From: Closterium sp. Naga37s-1
Taxonomy: Eukaryota > Streptophyta > Zygnematophyceae > Desmidiales > Closteriaceae
Direction: 5' to 3'
Assembly (NCBI GenBank): GCA_947471745.1
Contig: CANJKZ010001154.1
Span: 729,501 to 793,500, forward strand
DNA: 64,000 nt
This document shows, piece after piece, positions 44,701 to 55,500 of the stretch (positions are counted from its first letter, which is position 1; the number at the start of each line of letters is the position of its first letter). The translations under genes and the position numbers were made by a program. The notes under the pieces are model-generated. The model was not told where the DNA came from, did not search any database, and saw only the letters and a program-made list of their open reading frames with translations.

Positions 44701-45249
44701 ATTCTGCAAGCTGCCCGCACCAGAGCCGCAGAAGCAATTAAAAAAGCAAACGTCATCGCTAAGCGCAACGCTGACCGCCACCGCCGCCCAGTCACATACC
44801 AGTGAGGGGATTACGTACTGCTCGACACGCAAAATCTGCGACTGCCCGACGTACCGAAACTTCGACCGCGCTACTGTGGCCCATTCCAAATCAGCCACAT
44901 GATCAAGCCAGTAACCGCGCACCTACTGTTACCGACCGACTGGTACATTAGCCCACCGTTCCACGTCAGCCTACTTCGCCCATACATCCCAACCACCAGC
45001 CAACTGCCTCGTCACCGCCCGCATTCCATGACTCGCCCTGCATCGGAGCCGATCATGGAGCCCGAAAAAATCGTGAGCCATCGGATTCGCCACCCCACAG
45101 GAATCAGGAGGATTGAATTCCTCGTTCGCTGGAAGGACCGCACGCCAACTGAAGATAGCTGGGTGCCCCTGGCCAACATTGAAAACCACCCTGCCCTGCA
45201 AGTGTACCTGAGGAGCCGGGGATTCCGCGATATACACGCACTCGCGTAG
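41716..45249 (+). pseudogene. pol: Gypsy element 4 Pol (protease, RT, RNase H, integrase, chromodomain)
   Basis: One frame, interrupted only by TGA at 42838-42840 and 44803-44805. Protease: [13 protein letters not shown] and [10 protein letters not shown] (DGG instead of D-S/T-G). [37 protein letters not shown], then VIVYLDNILIYS, where YLDD would be expected. RNase H: FELVTDASDIAVGAVL and HDREMLAIVHAFKVW. Integrase: HFGVEKTRQELQRYYYWPEL and CPTC (HHCC), MDFVTGLP, VSDRDTKFTSNFW and HPETDGQTERTNQTMEQ, then GPFQ (GPY/F-like) and a C-terminal chromodomain with EKIVSHRIRH and EFLVRWKDRTPTEDSWVPL. The D-to-N change in the RT active site would be expected to inactivate it. Confidence 0.9.
41740..41800 (+). 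promoter_or_regulatory. -1 programmed ribosomal frameshift signal between Gag and Pol
   Basis: Slippery heptamer G GGA AAC in the Gag frame at 41740-41746, a 7-nt spacer, then a stem pairing 41754-41761 (gtcagtag) with 41774-41781 (ctactgac). Loop bases 41766-41770 (cgggc) can pair with 41796-41800 (gcccg) to form an H-type pseudoknot. The Pol frame is -1 to Gag, is open from 41716, and the Gag stop lies inside the stem. Every geometric requirement of a -1 frameshift site is met; function is inferred. Confidence 0.8.
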
Positions 45250-45278
45250 CGGAGGGGGCTTCTTGAGGGGGGGGGTAG

Positions 45279-45607
45279 TGTAAGGAATTTTCTCGGCATT
45301 CCTTACGGAGCCCGACTACATCGCGTACAGCAACAGCTGTTGTTCGCCCGTTACTGCTAACGGGACTTCGCCAACCTCACGCGCACTGTTTTGCCAAACC
45401 TCGCACTGCTGGCCCGGCCGTGTCGGCCTACGCTTCGGGACTAGCCCGAGCCTCGCTGCCAGCGTAGCACTAGCTAGCTCGCACGCACCGCGTTACCGTT
45501 TGCATGTTTCGCGTATAAATGTTCGCTCATGCCTTCGCTCACATCTTTGTACTCGTTTTGACACCTTAGTGCAATTCTTGCTACATCGATTCTTTGCACC
45601 CGTAACA
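45279..45607 (+). repeat. 3' LTR of Gypsy element 4
   Basis: 329 bp, TG...CA ends, preceded by a G-run polypurine tract (gagggggggggtag) and followed by the TSD ttgcg. Contains cgtataaatgttcgc, a TATA-like promoter core, near 45511. Confidence 0.94.
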
Positions 45608-45612
45608 TTGCG

Positions 45613-46503
45613 TTATCAATGAGGATATATAGAAAACAAAATTGGTAACTCCTATATTATACTGCAGAGCTTGTAGAGCTCTTATAGCGTCATAACTGCA
45701 TAAAATCTAGCATATGAACACACCTAGTAATATTATAGCTGCTAAATATATATTATATCCTGTACAAATTTGTCAACCAGGATATCATTAAGATAATGTT
45801 TGGTGCATAGTCCTTCTGACGAAATGAATGCCCTAGTTGGGGTGTAGACGAGCCTTTCGTTCTCATTTCGACTCATAAAATGCGGACAGCTCGTTGGGAC
45901 CAGTTCACGGCCAACCAATCAAAAGTAGCGGTGCTCCGCCCGCGTTGGCTCATTCGTTGAATTCACAGAACTGATGCTTTCCGCTGGCATGCGTGGAACA
46001 TCCATATCCACTCCACGCAAGCTCCACCCCAAACTGACCTGTTCCTCGCCCACGTATTGCACGCCGTGCTTTCGCCGAAATGCTTGCAGGCCGACCTGTA
46101 ACAAGCAACAATGCGCGGCTCGCCGCGACAGGGGTTGCTCTGTCTGCTCTGGGAACTGCGGCATGAGGCCGCATGTCACGAACGAGGAGGAGCGAAGAAA
46201 GGTGTAGATTTTTTAGGGTGCGAATTATAAAGCTCCTCCCACTCGCACACCATCTGTCATTCTTTTCCGTGCGGCCTGACATCTCATTTCCGACTGCTTT
46301 TACATCCTCACGCGCAACCTCGACGCGAGGTGCCTGTTGAGTCGGCTCATAGGCACCGGCTCTCTCTGTAATACGAGGGCCTCGAGATTGTCTCATCTTG
46401 TCATCGCCTTCGTTGACAGTGCGATTCTTTCGTCTGCAGTTTCCAAATCAAGCGTTTTTGCTGGGTGACGAGCGTCTGCATTCATTCCGAGAGATATTCA
46501 AGG
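45613..46503 (+). other. 5' flank of the acetyl-CoA synthetase gene
   Basis: AT-rich just right of the Gypsy TSD, then mixed composition. No conserved protein seen. The frame of exon 1 is open upstream to a possible acceptor, tcgtctgcag, at about 46439, so an extra 5' exon or a different start is possible. Confidence 0.5.
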
Positions 46504-49500
46504 ATGGCGATCGTTCCCCGGAGCCGTTGGATCTTGCCGAACCAAGCCGATGACGACAACGGCAGGGAGAAAGCCGAAAGGCGGCTTACGATCTCTTTAA
46601 GGTGAGCCATTGCAGGCTTTTCCTTTCCTGCAACCCCAAGAAGCACAATTTGTAAAAAGCTCTCTCCAATGTTCACAATGTTGGGTGAACGCTGCATAGC
46701 ACCTTACTCGTCTGGTAGGTAACACGTCTTTAATCTCCACTACTACCTCTCTGCCCGCACTTCCAGGCACCTGGTTCCGCATGAGTTTATTCACTCCGTG
46801 CCGCGCCCGCTCTCCCTCGAGCCCTGCTCCTCCATCGTCCCTCTGGGCGGCCCGGCGACCGCGGCGGCGGTGACGGCGGCGGCGGAGACGCTGCACCCGC
46901 ACGGGCACATCGACGAGGAGGTGGTCCACGTGGGGCCCGAGCTCAGCTGGCAGGCGCACGTGCGGAACCGACTTCAGGTAACATTGGACTTTACTATGGC
47001 TGACCTAATGTCGTAATCCGTTTTGTTTTGTTTAATTTAGAAAAGTCCCGACGTTGGGGCTGCAAGACGGCGCTAGCTCGCAATGGGCTTTGCTGCTTTG
47101 TTGTTCAGGTCAATTACGAGTCTACTTGGTGTTTCCGGTTTCCGCTCGAACTCCTTTTCATTTTGCGCCGCTCCTTCTGCCCCGCTGCGCGCCCCGCTTG
47201 GTTCTCCGCAGTACGACCAAATGTGGCGGCAGTCGATCGAGAACCCGACGCGTTTCTGGGGCAACGTGGCGAGCGAGTTCTTCTGGCACAGGAAGTGGGA
47301 CGCTGGCTCGTCCATCGTGCGCCACAACTTTGACGTGCGCAACGGACCCGTCGCCGTCGAGGTGCGCGCGCGGTCCGCTTTGTCTAGACCATCAATTAAA
47401 GTTCAGAGTTTTTTGGCTCATGGAATGTGTGCTGCATCGCTCTCTTTCGGGTAGCGGCACACCGCATTTTCTTTGCGCTCTTCCCGTCGCCTCCTCTCTC
47501 GCCCTTTTCCTTCGCTAAAACCCTTTCCTTCCCCGCTCCCCGTCTTCTCTTCGCTCTTCTTCCCTCGCTCCTCCTCCTGCCGTCGTCGCGCCTCCCCGCA
47601 ACAACGGGGCGGCCAACAGTGGTTCCCGGGCGGCTACACCAACGTGTGCTTCAACGCCGTGGACCGCCACGTGGCGGCGGGGCGCGGCGAGACGACGGCG
47701 ATGCTGTGGGAGGGCAACGACCCCGGGGACGACGCGAAACTCTCCTTCAACGAGCTGCTCGACCAGATCTGCCAGGTTGGTGCGGGGGAGGGAGAGGGGA
47801 GGGAACGCGCGGAGGGGGGGAATGCGCATGGTTGGGCCGCTCATTGAGTCAACGACCCCGGGGACGACGCGAAGCTCTCCTTCAACGAGCTGCTCGACCA
47901 GATCTGCCAGGTGCGCGAGGGAGGGGAGGTGGGGGCGCTGATGCGGGGGTGTGTATGGGGGCAAGGCGATGGGGGAAATGGTTGCGGATGGAGGGAGGTG
48001 CGCGAGTGGGAATGTGGGCATTGCCAGTTTGATCTGTCCGGTGTTTGTGCTAGGTATGAGACAACGGGTGAACCAATCGAAGCATTCTTAGCAGCTACTA
48101 GAGCGTAACGAATCTGTGCCGGATTTGTGCAAAACTCGTGTGTTAATCTCAATTCTTCTCTATCTCTCCTTCCTCTCCTCTTCCCTCCCCAACTCTCTCT
48201 CTCGCTCCTCTCGCCCACCAGCTCGCCAACTTCCTGCGCGCAGCAGGGGTGCGCAAGGGAGACACGGTGTGTCTATACATGCCCATGGTGCCAGAGCTCC
48301 CCATCGCCATGCTCGCATGCGCGCGCATCGGCGCCATCCACTCTGTAAGGCTTGCTTCTTCCGCCTCCCGTCCGCCTCCCTTCCGCCTCCCTTCCGCCTC
48401 CCTTCCCCTTGTTGCTGCCTAAAGCTGTTCGCCCGGAATCGTTTTATGCACGGTGGAGAGAGAGTGAATCAACCACTCAATTTTTCCCTTTGATCAGCTT
48501 AACTTTGCCCTCATCAAGCCCCCTCCTCTCTAGCCTCCCTCCCCTCCCCATCCTCGCTCCCCTTCCCTTCCAACCTTTCCAACCCCGGTCTCTCTCGCGT
48601 CTTATCTTCTCCCCTTCTCCCCCCTCCGTCCCTCCCCCCCGCGCAGGTGGTGTTCGGGGGATTCTCCGCGGAGTCCCAAGCGGGGCGCATGGTGAACTGC
48701 CACCCCAAGAAGCTGCTCACCCGTTTCCCCTACCGCTCACGTCTCTCATCTCTTCCTCTTCCCCCCCGTCACCCCCCTCCTTTCCCGCAGGTGGTGTTCG
48801 GGGGCTTCTCCGCGGAGTCCCTGGCGGGGCGCATGGTGGACTGCCGCCCCAAGGTGCTGCTCACGTGCAGCGCAGTGCGGCGCGGAGACAAGCTGCTGGC
48901 GCTGAAGGACATTGCGGACTCGGCCCTGCGCATCTGCGCCGACCGCGAGAATGTGCACATCCGTGAGTGCCGCCTGCTTGCTTGTGCATGCTTGTACTTG
49001 TAAGTGTTCCTTGCTCCCTTCGCGTCGTATTCGCTCGGTGCATTTGCGCTAGTGTACAGCAGCTTGAGGGTGGCGCTGGCGTGGCACCCCTTTCCCACTT
49101 ACCCCCGTCCCTCCTTTTCCCCCTTCTCCTCTCCCTCATCTCTCCAGAGACGTGTCTGGTATATGACAACTCGAGGGCCATGGCGCGGCACGACTGTGCG
49201 TTCACACCGGGGCGAGACGTGTGGTGGCAGGAGGTGGTGGGGACGTACCCCACGGACGCTGACGTGGAGTGGATGGCCAGCGAGGACCCGCTCTTCATGC
49301 TCTACACCTCGGGCTCCACCGGCAAGCCCAAGGTTTGTTTCTACCTGACCTGCTGCGGTGGTGTACGATGGTGTGCGGTTATGTGGTGTGCTTTGTTGTA
49401 TGGGGCTGATGGTGGGCTCGTACCGTACCCCACGGACACGGATGTGACATGGAGTGGGTGGGCAGTGAGGACCCGCTCTTCATGCTCTGCACCTCGGGCT

Positions 49501-52500
49501 CCACCGGCAAGCCCAAGGTTCGAGTTGCTGCCTGTGACATGCTGTCGTGCGTTTGCTGTAGTGGGGACATGAACCGGACCTATTTCAAAATCGCACTCTC
49601 CCACACCCACACTCAGACCCAAACCCACACCTAGACGACCCCTGCCCATTCCACATGATCAACCCACAACAACGTCCATACTTCCATGCACTCGTCGCTC
49701 TCTCCCCTTCCTTCCTCCTTCCTTCCCCATCCGTGCAGGGAGTGGTGCACACGACAGGCGGCTACATGGTGTACGCAGCGACGACGTTCAAGTTTGCGTT
49801 TGACTACAAGCCGGGCGACGTGTACTGGTGCACGGCGGACTGCGGGTGGATCACAGGGCACTCGTACCTCACGTACGGCCCGCTGCTCAATGGCGCCACC
49901 ATCGTCGTCTTCGAAGGGGTAGGTGCATGATCAGATAAATGGCACTGTTAGGGAATGTGAGGGAATGTGAGGGGATGTGAGGGGGTGTGAGGAGGTGTGA
50001 GCACCCTCTCATCCAGTATTGGCCACAGCCTCGTTACTCACGAGGCAGCTCGTGTCTGCACTTGTGGTTTGGCGTTTCCAGTCTTTCCTCTATGCCCTCC
50101 TCCCTTCCCCCTTTCTCCACTCTGTCGCCACTCACTCTCCCTTGTTCCAGTCCAGACCCCACCGCACCTATCCTACCACCACCTCCTAACCTTTCCCCCC
50201 TCTCTTCCCTCCCTCCCCCCTCCTCCGCGCTCCCCTCCCCCTTCCACTCCTACTGTGGACCAATGACAGACGCCCACGTGGCCGGATCCGGGGCGGTGGT
50301 GGCACATAGTGGACAAGTACAAGGTCACCATCTTCTACACTGCGCCCACCGCCATCCGCTCCCTCGAAGCCTGTGGCGACTCGGTCAGTGCTGCCACTCT
50401 CTTACTCTCTGCCTCAGCTACCGCAGCTGCCTCACAGCCTCCTCACAGCCTCCTCACAGCCTCCTCACAGCCTCCTCACAGCCTCCTCACAGCCTCCTCA
50501 CAGCCTCCTCACAGCCTCCTCACAGCCTCCTCACAGCCTCCTCACAGCCTCCTCACAGCCTCCTCACAGCCTCCTCACAGCCTCCTCACAGCCTCCTCAC
50601 AGCCTCCTCACAGCCTCCTCACAGCCTCCTCACAGCCTCCTCACAGCCTCCTCACAGCCTCCTCACAGCCTCCTCACAGCCTCCTCACAGCCTCCTCACA
50701 GCCTCCTCACAGCCTCCTCACAGCCTCCTCACAGCCTCCTCACAGCCTCCTCACAGCCTCCTCACAGCCTCCTCACAGCCTCCTCACAGCCTCCTCACAG
50801 CCTCCTCACAGCCTCCTCACAGCCTCCTCACAGCCTCCTCACAGCCTCCTCACAGCCTCCTCACAGCCTCCTCACAGCCTCCTCACAGCCTCCTCACAGC
50901 CTCCTCACAGCCTCCTCACAGCCTCCTCACAGCCTCCTCACAGCCTCCTCACAGCCTCCTCACAGCCTCCTCACAGCCTCCTCACAGCCTCCTCACAGCC
51001 TCCTCACAGCCTCCTCACAGCCTCCTCACAGCCTCCTCACAGCCTCCTCACAGCCTCCTCACAGCCTCCTCACAGCCTCCTCACAGCCTCCTCACAGCCT
51101 CCTCACAGCCTCCTCACAGCCTCCTCACAGCCTCCTCACAGCCTCCTCACAGCCTCCTCACAGCCTCCTCACAGCCTCCTCACAGCCTCCTCACAGCCTC
51201 CTCACAGCCTCCTCACAGCCTCCTCACAGCCTCCTCACAGCCTCCTCACAGCCTCCTCACAGCCTCCTCACAGCCTCCTCACAGCCTCCTCACAGCCTCC
51301 TCACAGCCTCCTCACAGCCTCCTCACAGCCTCCTCACAGCCTCCTCACAGCCTCCTCACAGCCTCCTCACAGCCTCCTCACAGCCTCCTCACAGCCTCCT
51401 CACAGCCTCCTCACAGCCTCCTCACAGCCTCCTCACAGCCTCCTCACAGCCTCCTCACAGCCTCCTCACAGCCTCCTCACAGCCTCCTCACAGCCTCCTC
51501 ACAGCCTCCTCACAGCCTCCTCACAGCCTCCTCACAGCCTCCTCACAGCCTCCTCACAGCCTCCTCACAGCCTCCTCACAGCCTCCTCACAGCCTCCTCA
51601 CAGCCTCCTCACAGCCTCCTCACAGCCTCCTCACAGCCTCCTCACAGCCTCCTCACAGCCTCCTCACAGCCTCCTCACAGCCTCCTCACAGCCTCCTCAC
51701 AGCCTCCTCACAGCCTCCTCACAGCCTCCTCACAGCCTCCTCACAGCCTCCTCACAGCCTCCTCACAGCCTCCTCACAGCCTCCTCACAGCCTCCTCACA
51801 GCCTCCTCACAGCCTCCTCACAGCCTCCTCACAGCCTCCTCACAGCCTCCTCACAGCCTCCTCACAGCCTCCTCACAGCCTCCTCACAGCCTCCTCACAG
51901 CCTCCTCACAGCCTCCTCACAGCCTCCTCACAGCCTCCTCACAGCCTCCTCACAGCCTCCTCACAGCCTCCTCACAGCCTCCTCACAGCCTCCTCACAGC
52001 CTCCTCACAGCCTCCTCACAGCCTCCTCACAGCCTCCTCACAGCCTCCTCACAGCCTCCTCACAGCCTCCTCACAGCCTCCTCACAGCCTCCTCACAGCC
52101 TCCTCACAGCCTCCTCACAGCCTCCTCACAGCCTCCTCACAGCCTCCTCACAGCCTCCTCACAGCCTCCTCACAGCCTCCTCACAGCCTCCTCACAGCCT
52201 CCTCACAGCCTCCTCACAGCCTCCTCACAGCCTCCTCACAGCCTCCTCACAGCCTCCTCACAGCCTCCTCACAGCCTCCTCACAGCCTCCTCACAGCCTC
52301 CTCACAGCCTCCTCACAGCCTCCTCACAGCCTCCTCACAGCCTCCTCACAGCCTCCTCACAGCCTCCTCACAGCCTCCTCACAGCCTCCTCACAGCCTCC
52401 TCACAGCCTCCTCACAGCCTCCTCACAGCCTCCTCACAGCCTCCTCACAAGCCTCCTCACAGCCTCCTCACAGCCTCCTCACAGCCTCCTCACAGCCTCC

Positions 52501-55500
52501 TCACAGCCTCCTCACAGCCTCCTCACAGCCTCCTCACAGCCTCCTCACAGCCTCCTCACAGCCTCCTCACAGCCTCCTCACAGCCTCCTCACAGCCTCCT
52601 CACAGCCTCCTCACAGCCTCCTCACAGCCTCCTCACAGCCTCCTCACAGCCTCCTCACAGCCTCCTCACAGCCTCCTCACAGCCTCCTCACAGCCTCCTC
52701 ACAGCCTCCTCACAGCCTCCTCACAGCCTCCTCACAGCCTCCTCACAGCCTCCTCACAGCCTCCTCACAGCCTCCTCACAGCCTCCTCACAGCCTCCTCA
52801 CAGCCTCCTCACAGCCTCCTCACAGCCTCCTCACAGCCTCCTCACAGCCTCCTCACAGCCTCCTCACAGCCTCCTCACAGCCTCCTCACAGCCTCCTCAC
52901 AGCCTCCTCACAGCCTCCTCACAGCCTCCTCACAGCCTCCTCACAGCCTCCTCACAGCCTCCTCACAGCCTCCTCACAGCCTCCTCACAGCCTCCTCACA
53001 GCCTCCTCACAGCCTCCTCACAGCCTCCTCACAGCCTCCTCACAGCCTCCTCACAGCCTCCTCACAGCCTCCTCACAGCCTCCTCACAGCCTCCTCACAG
53101 CCTCCTCACAGCCTCCTCACAGCCTCCTCACAGCCTCCTCACAGCCTCCTCACAGCCTCCTCACAGCCTCCTCACAGCCTCCTCACAGCCTCCTCACAGC
53201 CTCCTCACAGCCTCCTCACAGCCTCCTCACAGCCTCCTCACAGCCTCCTCACAGCCTCCTCACAGCCTCCTCACAGCCTCCTCACAGCCTCCTCACAGCC
53301 TCCTCACAGCCTCCTCACAGCCTCCTCACAGCCTCCTCACAGCCTCCTCACAGCCTCCTCACAGCCTCCTCACAGCCTCCTCACAGCCTCCTCACAGCCT
53401 CCTCACAGCCTCCTCACAGCCTCCTCACAGCCTCCTCACAGCCTCCTCACAGCCTCCTCACAGCCTCCTCACAGCCTCCTCACAGCCTCCTCACAGCCTC
53501 CTCACAGCCTCCTCACAGCCTCCTCACAGCCTCCTCACAGCCTCCTCACAGCCTCCTCACAGCCTCCTCACAGCCTCCTCACAGCCTCCTCACAGCCTCC
53601 TCACAGCCTCCTCACAGCCTCCTCACAGCCTCCTCACAGCCTCCTCACAGCCTCCCTCACAGCCTCCTCACAGCCTCCTCACAGCCTCCTCACAGCCTCC
53701 TCACAGCCTCCTCACAGCCTCCTCACAGCCTCCTCACAGCCTCCTCACAGCCTCCTCACAGCCTCCTCACAGCCTCCTCACAGCCTCCTCACAGCCTCCT
53801 CACAGCCTCCTCACAGCCTCCTCACAGCCTCCTCACAGCCTCCTCACAGCCTCCTCACAGCCTCCTCACAGCCTCCTCACAGCCTCCTCACAGCCTCCTC
53901 ACAGCCTCCTCACAGCCTCCTCACAGCCTCCTCACAGCCTCCTCACAGCCTCCTCACAGCCTCCTCACAGCCTCCTCACAGCCTCCTCACAGCCTCCTCA
54001 CAGCCTCCTCACAGCCTCCTCACAGCCTCCTCACAGCCTCCTCACAGCCTCCTCACAGCCTCCTCACAGCCTCCTCACAGCCTCCTCACAGCCTCCTCAC
54101 AGCCTCCTCACAGCCTCCTCACAGCCTCCTCACAGCCTCCTCACAGCCTCCTCACAGCCTCCTCACAGCCTCCTCACAGCCTCCTCACAGCCTCCTCACA
54201 GCCTCCTCACAGCCTCCTCACAGCCTCCTCACAGCCTCCTCACAGCCTCCTCACAGCCTCCTCACAGCCTCCTCACAGCCTCCTCACAGCCTCCTCACAG
54301 CCTCCTCACAGCCTCCTCACAGCCTCCTCACAGCCTCCTCACAGCCTCCTCACAGCCTCCTCACAGCCTCCTCACAGCCTCCTCACAGCCTCCTCACAGC
54401 CTCTCACAGCCTCCTCACAGCCTCCTCACAGCCTCCTCACAGCCTCCTCACAGCCTCCTCACAGACTCCTCACAGCCTCCTCACAGCCTCCTCACAGCCT
54501 CCTCACAGCCTCCTCACAGCCTCCTCACAGCCTCCTCACAGCCTCCTCACAGCCTCCTCACAGCCTCCTCACAGCCTCCTCACAGCCTCCTCACAGCCTC
54601 CGCACAGCCTCCTCACAGCCCTCCTCACAGCCTCCTCACAGCCTCCTCACAGCCTCCTCACAGCCTCCTCACAGCCTCCCTCACAGCCTCCTCACAGCCT
54701 CCTCACAGCCTCCTCACAGCCTCCTCACAGCCTCCTCACAGCCTCCTCACAGCCTCCTCACAGCCTCCTCACAGCCCTCCTCACAGCCTCCTCACAGCCT
54801 CCTCACAGCCTCCTCACAGCCTCCTCACAGCCTCCTCACAGCCTCCTCACAGCCTCCTCACAGCCTCCTCACAGCCCTCCTCACAGCCTCCTCACAGCCT
54901 CCTCACAGCCTCCTCACAGCCTCCTCACAGCCTCCTCACAGCCCTCCTCACAGCCTCCTCACAGCCTCCTCACAGCCTCCTCACAGCCTCCTCACAGCCT
55001 CCTCACAGCCTCCTCACAGCCTCCTCACAGCCTCCTCACAGCCTCCTCACAGCCTCCTCACAGCCTCCTCACAGCCTCCTCACAGCCTCCTCACAGCCTC
55101 CTCACAAGCCTCCTCACAGCCTCCTCACAGCCTCCTCACAGCCTCCTCACAGCCTCCTCACAGCCTCCTCACAGCCTCCTCACAGCCTCCCTCACAGCCT
55201 CCTCACAGCCTCCTCACAGCCTCCTCACAGCCTCCTCACAGCCTCCTCACAGCCTCCTCACAGCCTCCTCACAGCCTCCTCACAGCCTCCTCACAGCCTC
55301 CTCACAGCCTCCTCACAGCCTCCTCACAGCCTCCTCACAGCCTCCTCACAGCCTCCTCACAGCCTCCTCACAGCCTCCTCACAGCCTCCTCACAGCCTCC
55401 TCACAGCCTCCTCACAGCCTCCTCACAGCCTCCTCACAGCCTCCTCACAGCCTCCTCACAGCCTTCCTCACAGCCTCCTCACAGCCTCCTCACAGCCTCC

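Larger units (their letters stand above)
32913..45607 (+). mobile_element. Ty3/Gypsy chromovirus-type LTR retrotransposon (element 4), interrupted by element 3
   Basis: 3' LTR 45279-45607 is 329 bp. The 5' LTR is 32913-33108 plus 40272-40409, split by element 3. Removing one 5-bp duplicate restores exactly 329 bp. TSD ttgcg at 32908-32912 and 45608-45612. Gag with zinc knuckle, then protease, RT, RNase H, integrase with HHCC zinc domain, and a C-terminal chromodomain. LTRs differ at roughly seven positions (about 2%). Frames are nearly intact except for two TGA codons in Pol. Confidence 0.95.

Noticed and set aside
9040..44805. Reassigned stop codons (alternative genetic code) explaining stops inside retroelement Pol and THG1
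   Set aside because: Host genes here end naturally at TGA (UAP1, ACS, Ala-rich gene), TAG (four-repeat protein) and TAA (THG1), and several internal TAGs are simple CAG-to-TAG changes relative to paralogous sequence.
48638..48723. Alternative, mutually exclusive exon 6 of ACS
   Set aside because: It has an acceptor but no in-frame donor, loses similarity after about 28 codons, and fits the general exon-echo pattern. Kept as a decayed duplicate rather than a functional exon.
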